The notes beneath the pieces were generated by a model that was given only the letters and a program-made list of their open reading frames with translations, ran no database searches and was not told the origin of the DNA. The translations under genes and the position numbers were made by a program. Positions 43,467 to 55,168 of a stretch of 64,000 nucleotides of DNA are shown here, in pieces (position 1 is the first letter of the stretch; every line of letters begins with the position of its first letter). The DNA lies in contig CM051028.1 in NCBI GenBank assembly GCA_027627225.1, positions 17,624,701 through 17,688,700 of the forward strand, read 5' to 3'. Source of the stretch: Congeria kusceri. Lineage: Eukaryota > Mollusca > Bivalvia > Myida > Dreissenidae.

Positions 43467-45234
43467 TTATTCAAACTATCTGGTTTAGGTAGAGGTATGA
43501 CACATACTTCATAATATTGTTTTTTATTATTTTTTAAGGCTGATGATGGTATTGAATCCCAAAAATTTCATGAAAAAAATATACCACAATACATTTGGTT
43601 TGTACAGAGATGTATCGATACAATAATGTAGTATGCAAGTTTTTTTTTAAAGTAGAGGAAAGCTTAAAAATAAAACAATACATAAATTGCCCGCATGTAT
43701 GTGCGTTAGCATATCACATGTATATGCTTTTTCTGTGTGAAACATAGTGAAATGGATATGTTTTTTAGTTTAAGTGCAAGACACATTGAAAAAGACACAT
43801 CAATACTTCACATTCATAAACTTTCAGAACACGAAATTTTTTTTAATTTTTTTTTTTCACTGCACGAACATATTTCTTTTGTAGATGCTAATAATTATAG
43901 TCATTACACTTAGCAAACTGTGAAAGCGTTATCGCACATTTGTAAGAGAGGTATCCAATTATGAAACAACATCCTGTTTGTCACATGACATAATAAGGTG
44001 TCGTATACAAACTGCCTTTCATTCATTCAGGGCATGATGACACATTGACTGTGAAACCTAACATCTTGAATATAGTTGAAAGTGGAAAATGCAACGGTTA
44101 AATAACAATCGATTTAAAAATATTAATGAAGGAAGATTCCAAACAACCTGTTAAAAAAAAATTAATACAAATGAGCAACATAAACAACTAAGAGGTTTAA
44201 CTACCAAACATACCATTGTAATCTGTCTGAAAAGAGATGGGAGTTTTCTATTTTAAATCGTACTTCTTTATAATAATACTTGAATGGACAAGCTAGATTG
44301 ACGATCAACGAAAAGGTAATACATACATATATATATACTTTATACAATAAGAATTTTATATGAGTAAGTTTTGAAATGTAAATATTAACAGTGTGTATCA
44401 AAAAAGCAATAATGAGGACATCTTAAAAACTTTAATCTTTCCAACATACCCCAAGCATGTGTTGTCCTTTTGAAAGGTGAAAGTGAACGTATTATATGTT
44501 TAAAATGATAATTTAATTACTTTTATATGTAGCTTTAGAGAACATTGAGCATTTAAATTTAAATATGTTCAATTATGTAGTACTGATTTGTTTAATGGTG
44601 TGCATTGCCTGAGACTACACTGCATCAAATTATTTCAGTTAATATTTTAATATACATTTATTGTGAAAGTAAATATGTTCAGTCATTAAAATATATTGTA
44701 TGCAATAAATTGACTATCTTATTCCAATTAAGAACATGTATTGCACTTATGTACTTAAGCATTGTGTCATTATTAACCAGAAATATATATGTAGATGTTT
44801 TGGTTTAGAAAAGACATAATAATCTATGTGTGAATTAACTGTGTTATTATTTGTTTGATTTGAAATTATAAATCAAATAAAGGTTTAAACAGTATAATTA
44901 AAATTTGTTAATTATAATTATGCCCACCTAATATTACTTACAAGCTGGCATAAGTCTCATACATAAAATGATTTAGTCAATATTTCCAGTCATATCACTG
45001 TAATAAGAGGGACATGTAGAGAGTTTCAGCTATAAGTTTCAAGGCATTTTCATTAATTGTATAAATTTATGGCAATTTCTTTTCACTGTAAGGCATGCCT
45101 ACTTTCCACCTTCTTAATAATAATACCTAAGGTGTATATGATTTGTTAATTAATACTGGTAATAATGAAACATACATAAAAGACAAACACTTGTGCAGAA
45201 GAACTTATTTTTTTAAAATATATAACAGTCTACT
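43467..45234. other. Intergenic spacer, no gene seen
   Basis: Very AT-rich; no coding signal, no repeat with clear ends. Confidence 0.45.
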
Positions 45235-45771
45235 TCAAGATCCTTTGAATTGCCAGTAGAGTTGGCCAGCCATGCACACAAAATGAATCCAGCAATTTTT
45301 AAATGATTGAGCAACCTGAAATAAATACAAAAACAAGAATTATACAGTAAGTTCTACTAGCATCAACTACTACTAACTAGATCGACATTGTCAATGTATT
45401 TCCAAATGTAATAAATCTAAAATGGTGATGCAATACTCATTTACTTTTGCTCTAATACTTTTTACTTTAACACAAACTTAATATACAGTAACGTGATTGG
45501 TCTTTTGAGCATTATAAGAATACAAATTAACTACCAATAGGCATTACTGCTTACAATGAACACTTGCCCGAATATCCGAAATAGACATCACGTTAATTTG
45601 GGTGAGCTTTTTAACGAAACTACAATTTATACTGCAATGGCAAGCATGCGTATAAATAGACAAGACAAAGGTTGAATGAAAGGCGGAACGATACTACAAC
45701 GACAGGTAAAGAAGTACTTAATTTTCAGGATCGTTTAAAAGTGCCTATAGAAAGTAACGTACCTCATCCAT
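45235..45771 (-). CDS. Possible small spliced ORF, 29 residues, unknown
   Basis: On the minus strand ATG GAT GAG (45771-45763) is followed at once by a strong donor GTACGT. At 45315 an acceptor TATTTATTTCAG opens a phase-0 continuation to TGA (45237-45235), reading MDE then VAQSFKNCWIHFVCMAGQLY. The splice signals are good and phases agree, but the product is tiny and unlike anything I recognise. It may be a chance pairing or the end of a longer transcript. Confidence 0.2.
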
Positions 45772-48700
45772 CTTGATTTAACCGGTGTTACCATAGGAAA
45801 TTTGGGTGATGCCAGACCCAATCTCCGCGCAGATTTGACTGGTTCCGAGCATAGCTTTAATCAAATCCGTGCCGTCATAACAAACCACGTGAAGATGATC
45901 GATTTAAATCTTCTACATATTATTATGGTTTTAATTAAGTTATTTTCCTTTTCTGTTTTCATTATTGACTGCAAACAATATATAAAAAGTCCAATTATGT
46001 AGAAAATGTCACAAAGTTGCATTAAATAAGTAAAAGTTACAAACACGTAGTCCTTCCAGATATGGAAGGATTTTACTTGTGATGGCAGTGGTTACCGTTA
46101 ACTGATAGGGGAGGTAACCGCTGCGAGGAGTTTGTGCTAGACCTGTACCACGAAGTAAGGAAAGATCGGGTACCAGAATAATGGTCTACTTGCTAGAAAC
46201 ATTAGTTGTTTGTAACCGCAAACAATTAGTAGATTGTAACTTTTTGGGAAGCGGTCATCTCAAAACAACAATATTTTGATACACAAACAAAAACCTCGTT
46301 TTTGTGGTTTTACTCGAAATTTGCTAATGCTGGGTACAATTTAGTGCTCTTTGCTGAAACGCTTGTATGAAATATGTGCCGTTTTCTTTAAAGACTGATC
46401 AACACTAAATGTCATATTGGTATCACCAGTTTTCGGAATAAAGGTAAAGAAAACGACCACATGCTGCTGCAACATTGTTAGTGTTTTTACTCATATAGCC
46501 AATGAAGGGACTTATTCTCAGATTTTGGTTTTAAAAAGTCATTAAATGTCTTGACTGCAAAGCCTAAAGTATCTGGAATAACAAAACAAATACTTTTTAC
46601 AGAAAAATTTATATCTATTAGAGTGGCAATGTCATGGAAAGGCACCCCAAAGGGTAATTAATAAGACATGCAGCGAATTTAGTGTTACTTTTTATATAGG
46701 GCTAAGTTAGTTGGAACGTCTAATAGCCCAAACACCATTTATGTGGTGGAAACCTGAAAGTTAAAAATTTCATACATTCCTATTTGCTTCAATAAAGTTA
46801 TCCATCGATGTACTTTACATAAACAACTCTTCCACTGCTTTATATGTGCTGAAATGAACCTACTATATGTATTTAATTCCGATTTAAACTTGTTTATAAA
46901 TCTACATGTATGTAGAGAACGCCATAATGGCAGCCTCGTTTGCCACTTCAACCAATCAGAATGAGGCTATCCTGAAATTCACCAATAGAATGACGTAACA
47001 CTTCTGCAGTGTAGCAGAATGTCAATTAAGGTTTACACAGTGGAAGACAGTGATATTGTTTAAAAAAAAAAGCGCTAGTGTATAGATTTAAATGGTTCAG
47101 GCATGCAAAATGAAAGTGTTGTTATACAAATATTTATGGAACATTAATTAGAAATAGCTTCTCTGCCCATGTATTTATGTTTTATTGCAAGCTGTTCACA
47201 ATAACTATGTAATTTCGGGTTGTAAAAGTTGCGATCAAAATCCTGTTGGAACAATGTAGACAAAGAAGGAAAACTCCACCTCAGAATTGGTCCTTATAGC
47301 CTGTCAGAAAACATTGCCCATATAACAAGTATCTCAAATTCAATGTTTTCCCAGGCATACAACTATAGCTACCCAAAGAGGCAACTGCAGTAATTTGTGT
47401 AAAAAATATAAAAACTAAATATTAATATTAGCCTATAATAAAGGATAAATAATGCACTCATAATGGAAAAAGAGTTTATGCATTCTGAGAAAAGAAAAAT
47501 CAGTGTATAATTTAGATCGTGTTTGTTTGGCCCTTTTCTTGTTTTAACTTGACCTCAGATTTGTGGGTATCTTATACATATAACCATAGTATGCACATTC
47601 ATGCTCACAAGTCAGAATAGTGCAGTTGGTTACAACACTGTCTATTGTCATTTGTTCCTACAACTCCGTCGTCGCGAGTTCAATGCCTGCTCTGGGTTTT
47701 GTGCTTTCCTGAATTTTTCTTTATTGTTTTTATCAAAATTCTCATAATGTAAAAAATTATTCATACGTTATTTATTGTATATGCTTTTGTATTACTCATT
47801 TCTTTAACATAATAACATTAAAATTGCAGAAGGAGCTAAGTTTAAAAATATTTGCCTTTGCCGGGACTCAAATTTACGACCTTAGGTATAACAAATCTTG
47901 TTGCGCTTACCACTCTACCATTTAGTCGGTATGCCAAATGCTAAATAGTGACCTGACCCCAAAAAATGGTATGCACAAAATGTTTTTGCATAAAATGGTT
48001 CTTTAACATGTCCCTTCTAAGAAAACCAAATGATGCAACTTTGTCATCATTGAGCATTTTGATATACTCAAGATGGTTTCCAAGATGGCTGCTAAGATGG
48101 CAGTCAATTTTAAAATCGACATCTGTCCTTTAAATTACATGAAAACATGAGAAAACAAAAACATTTTGAGCATATGCATTATATATGTTGTTTGAAACAC
48201 CATGAAACGCATTTTTTCAAACTTTTTAAGCAAAACACCAGTTGAAAAATCCAAAATGGACGACAAAATAGCTTCCAAAATTTATTATTTCTCAAATAAA
48301 ATAGTATTTGTAAAATGTTTATAGATTTTGAGAACATATTAGTGTTTGTATGTTATTTATGAATATTAGAATGAAAGTTATAACACGAGTCCATGTGATA
48401 TCAATATTTGAATGGCAGTTTTTGTAAAAACATGATTATCTCCTTTAGTAGTTATTTTGTAATCAATTTTCAAGAGTCGTTTTTTGCAGAGTATGTCTTT
48501 CCTGCATTATAACAACTATAACATGACAATTCCTAGCATATTTTGAAGGCAAGTACCAATTACTATTTTATCTGCACTTAGAAATGCTTAAAGGTGCTAA
48601 ATCTGGAGGTATGTTGTTACTTTAAAGTATGGCGCTGGCGTCAACACATACAATTGTAAAATTTTTATCACAAATTCAGTCGGAAGAACTAGAAAATCAG

Positions 48701-50499
48701 ATGTAGTAATAATTGATTGATATGGCATCCTCTGGTCAGTATATATTCTGGCCTTCAAATGGTACTGTACAAAATGTCATGGACAACTACTGGCGGTATG
48801 TCTTCGACCAACATTACCAATACAACATTAAGAGTAGCACACGAACACACTCTAGGAAGTCAGAAGACTGCAATCAATGATAAACTGAAACTTACGACAC
48901 CACTACCGTCTTAACATATTGTCCTGACAAACACAGTCATAATTTTGATAATCACTAGTTTTTCCTGGTATCTACATTTTCATAGTTTTAGAAGGGCTCC
49001 TAGTTTGTTCTGGTTTTGCAAAATCCATCTAGTATTCCAAATTTTAAATGGCTGTTGTATATGGTACTTATTGACCAGTGTTCTCCGTTCTATGTGTGTT
49101 AAAAATTGAAATGAGGTCATGATACAAATCATTATCACCCAGTTGCATTAAATCAATGAATTTTTATATGAATTTAATAATTTTAAAACTCCCGAGACAT
49201 CAGCAGGAGAGAAGTCTCAGTACCAAGAGATCTATAAGAATACTGTGAGGACAGTTCACTTAAAACATATTTTCTTGTGGTTATAGGCTTTCGATGAAAG
49301 TTACATATAGTAAAATGCATAACGGTTGTCAGGGTTATATCTCAGCAACAGCTGGAGGTATTTTGGTCAAACTGTTTACAAAGCCTGTGGACCTTCTGTT
49401 TAATGTTTTGTTGGTGTTGTGCACTTTTAAATATAATTGTGATTAATACTCTAAAAGTCGTATATTAACTCACCTGCTTGATTAATTATTGCATATTATA
49501 TTTTGACATACCATTGCTTACCAAACAAGAATATTAGTAAAACTGATACTTGCCAAATAAATTAAATGAAGGGAGGAGGTCAGATATATATTAAAAACTA
49601 AAGTTCTAAATACAACGGTGAAATGAATTATCATGAACCTCTCCAATAATGTCCTTTGTCAATAGTTACTAGTAAAAAAGAAAGTAACATCTTGATATCT
49701 CTAGAATTGTTAAACCTTTTCAACTGCCAACCATGTTAATGAACATTACATTAAAATACCATACCAACGTGCAGAAGATGCAAAAAAAATTGCCACAGAA
49801 AGAACAGCGGCTTCTATAATACTAAAACAATTCAACAATTGGTTACAGAGAAATATCCATGACAAAAATGCTACACAAATACTGTTTGGAAATATAATTA
49901 AAAAAGCATGACCCAGTGAAAACTCATCAAAAATGAACATCTTGCAATATGTTCATTTCCTCTTTGTATGAAAGCCACGAACAGTTGTCATTTAATTTCT
50001 ACCAGTAGTTGCACTGCATATTATGGACACAGAAATAATCAAAGGCAAATAGCACACAGAGCTAAAATATGATAACATTGTGCTCATTTTCTTATGGTAC
50101 CCTCAACGTGTATTGTATTGAAATCCAGCAATTCATTCTTGAGAAATAACTCTTGATTTACGGTTACTTTAGAGTAGTCCTGATATATACTGGTTGCTGT
50201 GTTTATTGTGTACGAAATATGTATTTGCAGAAGAACACAATGTGACATTTGTTTAAGTTTTTATAATACCTTTGCATAAACTGATGTCTGTTGATTCTGC
50301 ATCTCAGGCAAACATGCAGTCTCAATATTCTGGCATACATCTGCCTAAATTGCAAGCAGAGGTTTGCTGTATGGTGCTAAACACGATGACAGAAACACAG
50401 AATCAGTTACTTAATGATTTGTGTGCCTTTCAATAAATATGGTTTTCAGATTTAATAAACAAATACCAATATAACATGATTAATTAATAAATTCCTAGT
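45772..50499. other. Intergenic spacer with two tRNA-like segments, no gene seen
   Basis: AT-rich. At 47605-47700 (plus) there is a tRNA-like head with TAGTGCAGTTGGTTACAAC and GCGAGTTCAATGCC; at 47850-47945 (minus) another with TGGTAGAGTGGTAAGCGC and TTTGAGTCCCGGC. Both look like worn SINE heads. Near 48070-48110 AAGATGG is repeated. A 52-codon frame at 48721 (MASSGQYIFWPSNG) has no support beyond openness. Confidence 0.4.
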
Positions 50500-51690
50500 T
50501 TTTACATTTGACTTCCGAGTTTTATCCTAGTTTTCTATTATTTCAACTACACACAGTTTATGTATGACCATAAAATCTCTGATGGGATTGTTATTTGGTC
50601 TGATCACATGAATAACACTAGAGTTATTGCCCCTTTTTCATGCAAAAAAAGGGCAAAAATGACTTTTTCCAACATATAGACTTTATTTTCCATCCGATCT
50701 TAATCAAACTTTCGCAGTTTGTGTATGTCCATCAGACCTCAGCAGACGCCAAATTGTGCCAGATCATGTTTCAAACACCAGAGTTATTGCCCTTTGTTTA
50801 TTATTTGCAAAAATGTACGTTATTCAGGATAGAGACTTCATTTTGCATCCAATCTTCACCAATCTTGCGCAGTTTGTCAATTACCATGAGATTACAGTTG
50901 AAGTCGAATATAAGCAAGATCAGACCAGAAACGCTGGAGTTATTGCCCTTTTTTGGTTGAAAAAATTTGCAACAATGGATATTATTCAGGATAGAGACTT
51001 CATTTTTCATCCAATCTTCACCTATCATTGAAGTCAAATATAAGCATGATTGGGCCAGAAACACAGAAGTTATTGCCCCTTGTGTTTGGAAAAAAACATC
51101 AACAAGTTATCAATGAGTGGCTTGCACACACAAATTTTTATTCAATGTTGACCAAACTTACACAGTTTGCGTATGACCATAAAAATTTATTGATAAAATT
51201 TGATTTCCAATAGTTGCAAACCTTGCATTCAGTTATTTGTACATGCAACATTGATAGCTTCAGAGCCTGCATTAACATCATTTATCATCATTGGACAAAA
51301 AATTATCAAAGAAAAAGCAAAACTTTATCTTATAGCACAGCCATCGCAATTATTGTGTTGCAACTAGTTTTCCAAAACTGTTTGCGAAAAAGACATCAAA
51401 ATCTGCTGTTTGTGCATTTGGCAGAATTGTCAATGACTTAATGAAAAAGGGTCAGGTAAGAATATCGAGAAAAACGATTTGAGAACCATAAGCAAAAAAA
51501 ACGGAAATCCACTACCCAACTCATACTTTAGTTAGCCCATTGCACTTACCGATGGTTTACATCAAAATTGATCCTACCCCCAGTGTGTATTGTTCAGATA
51601 CCTTCATTTTCAAACCTGTCACAACAGTATGGTCTTCATCTGTACCAGTTCTCAGGTGAGCGCCTTGGGCCATCATGGCCCTCTTGTATA
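50500..51690 (-). repeat. Composite tandem-repeat element with hairpin terminus (copy 3, partial)
   Basis: The right end CTCAGGTGAGCGCCTTGGGC leads into GGGCCATCATGGCCC (51667-51681) and CTCTTGT, the inverted form of the left termini of copies 1 and 2. Towards 50500 are about four diverged units of roughly 130-150 bp with GAGTTATTGCCC, ATCCAATCTTCACC and TATGACCATAAAA. The opposite hairpin terminus was not found. Confidence 0.6.
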
Positions 51691-52128
51691 CTGATTTAGA
51701 AGTTTATATTTAAAAGCATGTATGTTCAAAAAGAATAAAATTGTTTCATATTTTATATAACACGGGTATCCTAAGGATTATTGCCCTATTACTATTTGGG
51801 ATAACCTGATTCTTGTTGGTTAGCAGCTGAAACTGTCTGCAGCATGATTGTTTATATCAGGCTGGTATCTTTATAATTTTTCTGCCATTATAATGGTCTT
51901 ACTGAGCGAAGATAATGGTTCTACCACAGTTTTAGCTAATAAAAACAATCGGCTATCAAATTTTTTAAATATCTTATTGAAAAGTTTATTGTAATGCCTA
52001 GTTGACCTCAAAATCATCAGTGTAATGCACAGTTTATGTATCATTCAAACATGACTGCATTTCATCTCTAAAAATGATAAGTAATATTAAAAGTAACCCA
52101 AAAATATGTTTTCAGGCCAATTTGAGTC

Positions 52129-52289
52129 ATGGTGGTATATCGAGCGCCAGCAGAGCATTTCTCTTCCACTCTGCACGGCATCAATGATCTGAGAAAAGAT
52201 GAGTCCTTCTGCGATGTTGTTCTTCGAGTGGGCCATGCTGAAATCAAAGCCCATAAATGTGTACTGGCTGCAGGCAGCCCGTATTTCAG
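52129..52289 (+). CDS. BTB-BACK gene, coding exon 1
   Basis: Starts MVVYRAPAEHFSSTLHGIND and ends inside the BTB domain at KCVLAAGSPYF plus two bases of Arg. Confidence 0.88.
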
Positions 52290-55168
52290 GTATAAAAATG
52301 TTTTGATCCTCGGTGTATTTATGTAGGGCTAGTTTGTTTTAATTCAGCCATCCTTAGGCCAAAAAAATGTATGTGTTTCGGGCAACCTGACCCTACCTAG
52401 CAAAAACGTCCCGACCCTCAAGTTTTTAGTGACGATTGTTTTCCGTGAAATCCGTATTCGTCAGATTTTATATAATTTTCAAAGTTTTTTGACCGAAATG
52501 GGTCTTAAAAAAAATTAAAAAAAAAAACTCAATCAGGATCCTACCTCACTTTTTTGAGACCATTTTCCAAAACATATGATTTAATTTTTTTCGCCTAAGT
52601 TTTTCTTCTGGTTGTCATTTTGTGCAGTATACCTTTCAATCTCATTGCTACTTAACTAAAAAAAGTTGTTTCTGCATATAGCATTAGCCTTTTAAGTGGT
52701 CGAGGCTTTGTTATCATTCTCTTCAAGAGCAGCTTGTGTGTTTAGATTTAAGACTTTGATATTCGAGAATAACAACGTTGGGCTCGTTAATTATACAACA
52801 TTAATACTGTTATAGATACAGCACCATACATACTATAGTATCGTTACGTTTAAATGAGGCGTGTCGTGGGAAAATATGGCTTAAGGCATGTGCGTGAAGT
52901 GTCGTCCTGAATGAGCCTGTGCAGTCCGCATAGGCTAATCCAGGACGACACTTTCCGCGTTTATGGTATTTTCTGTTTCAAGGAAGTATCTTCTAAACAT
53001 AATTCCACTGTAGGTGGAAAGTGTTGAGCCGTATTAGCCTGTGCGGACAGCACAGGCTAATTCAGGACGAAACTTACGCACATGCATTCAGCCTGGGTTT
53101 CCCACGACACGCCTCAAATGTCTTTTTCAGATCCCTCTTTCTTGGCCAGTTCACAGAATCTTCAAAGAGTGAAATAGACTTATCACAAGTCACGACTGAC
53201 AATATTTCTATGGAGTTGATTATAAATTTCATTTACTCTGGAGAGGTAGACATTGATTCAGAAAATCTAGGGGATATTATAAAACTTTCCTCCTTTTTTT
53301 TGCTGGAATCTTTAAGAGGATTTTGTGCAGATTTCATGCGTGAAAACCTCTGTCTCAAAACCTGTCTCACATACTTCATTTATTCTGCAGACCATGGCCT
53401 AAATGAACTGGAAACAAATGCTGGCCTCATGATACGAGCTCGGTTTCATGACTGTTTAATATATGAAGATGATACATTAAATCTGTCAGTTGATGAACTT
53501 TTGTTTATTCATGGGAAGGACATAATGAAACACTGCTCAAAAAGTAGCTTGATGCAATTCCTGATGAAATGGGTTACAAAAGGAAAAACTGAGGGCCACA
53601 TAAAAGCTTGCTTAGAAATTATAGCAGTTTTTGACCAGAGAAGCTCTGAGTACAAATGCCACGAAATATGTTCTGGCTTAACGGAAATTTGTTTGGAATC
53701 CTTGTTTTCAAAACTGTTCACAGTCCTGGCAGAAAGCTGTGTTGAGGGAAAGGAAAGTCTTTTATCAAAGCTCAGTCACATGTTGGCGGATTTAAAATCA
53801 TATGGAAAATTACACAGTAGCGAATCTGAATGCAACACCTCAGAAAATTCTCCAGGAACTAGTGCTGGTTCTTCACATCAATCACCAGGTAAATCTAAAT
53901 TGTTGTCAAGCGGGTGTAAAACAGAAACCGAACTTGCTGTTGTAACATTGACACCAAAACTGTGTGTGATTGAAGACTATAGAAAACAACGTGAAGACAC
54001 TATCTTTCATCACGAAGTAGAACCTTTTCGGCAGCCGGTGTTCGATATCTGTGCATACGTTCCAAGGACTCAAACTTGGTTTCATTTGTGTGAATTTCAG
54101 GAACATAACACGCCTGAATATCTTGTAGATGGCGCAGGGTACGAGAGTCGCTTCTTAGTGATGGGAGATTATGCGACTTTTATTGACAACAGGGGAGACA
54201 ACATAGATCTGTATAATTTCCAAACAAAACAATGGAGTGCACCCAGTGTTGAATACTATGATCTCAACTTTGACATGGATTTTGATGACAATTTCCAAGC
54301 CAATGATGTTTGTTTTGTGCTGGGAAAGGAAGATACAAGTTATATGATTGTCCGCATGAGACTTTTCTCCGACCATTCTTTTGACCAAGCAACTGAAATG
54401 TATTTCAGAGGATATGTTCTCAGGGATGGCGGGCAGTCATGGGACTGTATATTTGTGACACCGACCAAAATCAGGACTAATTTATCTGACAATGGCGGAA
54501 TGCCAGAAATGACTGCTAGAATCAGTAAGAAAAGCAATGAGTTGATTGTGACACACAGTACTCTTGATGGTGGATGGAACATTGTGTTTGTGGCCAATCT
54601 TAATGACCCATTGCCAAGTCCCATAACTCTGAAATCTGAGTTTATCGAAAACCAAGATGAGTTCAGAGGCATTGCAATAATGGAAGACGAAGACAGATTT
54701 CTCATTGTCTCTAATGGAACAAAGAATTGTAACAGCAAAGTGAAAATTCTGTATGAGTACAAGTTCAATTCAAAAGAGTTGATAGATCGCAAGGAGACAT
54801 CCAAAGAACTGGTTGTGTCGACAATGCTTGGACCATATTTTGAAGATGACGAAGAAATAGAGTACCCATGTTTGTGCGAACTAAGTGTTTCCGATGGAAA
54901 ATCCATCTGGTTCATGGAAGGCAACATGGAAACTGTCAGCTCATTCACGGAAATAACCCTTGACAAAAATGGAACTCCATCGCGCACGGATCATCCTCCA
55001 CCCCCATTTGCCTGCTTTACTCGAGCATTTGCTGGTCATATAAGTAAAAAACATTTAACCAATGCTAAACCAGTTTCTCGATTTCTGTTGAGAGAGAAAA
55101 AGATATCATCCCCAGAGAAGAGTTCAGGACATTTCAGCATAAGTCAGTATTCCCATTATAGTAGTTGA
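52129..55168 (+). CDS. BTB-BACK (KLHL-like) protein, full spliced gene model
   Basis: Two coding exons, 52129-52289 and 53131-55168; donor TTTCAG|GTATAA and acceptor TCTTTTTCAG, phase 2, 732 residues. The BTB domain (about 20-130) shows FCDVVLRVG, IKAHKCVLAAGSPYFRSLF and FIYSGEVDI. The BACK domain (about 135-240) shows CLKTCLTYFIYSADHGL. A Ser-rich linker (about 275-310) follows. The C-terminal 400 residues have spaced Trp and Gly-poor strand-like blocks (TWFHLCEF, QWSAPS, GGWNIVFVANL) suggesting a degenerate kelch propeller. Such proteins are Cullin-3 adaptors: BTB binds Cullin-3, the propeller binds substrate. That role is inferred. A 5' UTR acceptor (GTTTTCAG before 52116) implies an untranslated exon further upstream. 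Confidence 0.85.
52357..52595. mobile_element. Harbinger-like MITE, family B, copy 3, BTB intron 1
   Basis: The left end GGCCAAAAAAATGTATGTG and inverted right end GGCGAAAAAAATTAAATCAT are flanked by TTA (52354-52356) and TAA (52596-52598). Shares CCTGACCCTACCTAG and GTCCCGACCCT with copy 2. It begins 67 bases after the exon 1 donor. Confidence 0.6.
52854..53116. mobile_element. Fold-back MITE, family A, abutting BTB exon 2 acceptor
   Basis: Full-length copy from ATGAGGCGTGTCGTGGGAAAA to CCCACGACACGCCTCAA. Only 14 bases (AATGTCTTTTTCAG, first bases shared with the TIR) separate it from exon 2. The open frame of exon 2 extends back into the MITE (to 53021), but that part is element sequence. 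Confidence 0.93.
53131..55168 (+). CDS. BTB-BACK gene, coding exon 2
   Basis: Completes the BTB domain and holds the BACK domain, linker and propeller-like region in one 2,038-base exon, stop TGA at 55166-55168. Confidence 0.9.

Noticed and set aside
48721..48879. 52-codon frame starting MASSGQYIFWPSNG
   Set aside because: Composition looks protein-like, but there is no splice context, homology or neighbouring exon.
53021..53130. N-terminal extension of the long BTB-BACK reading frame upstream of exon 2
   Set aside because: These codons are family A MITE sequence and the intron's polypyrimidine tract; the BTB domain continues correctly from exon 1 through the acceptor at 53130.
54340..54987. 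215-codon minus-strand frame
   Set aside because: Antisense shadow of the BTB-BACK exon.
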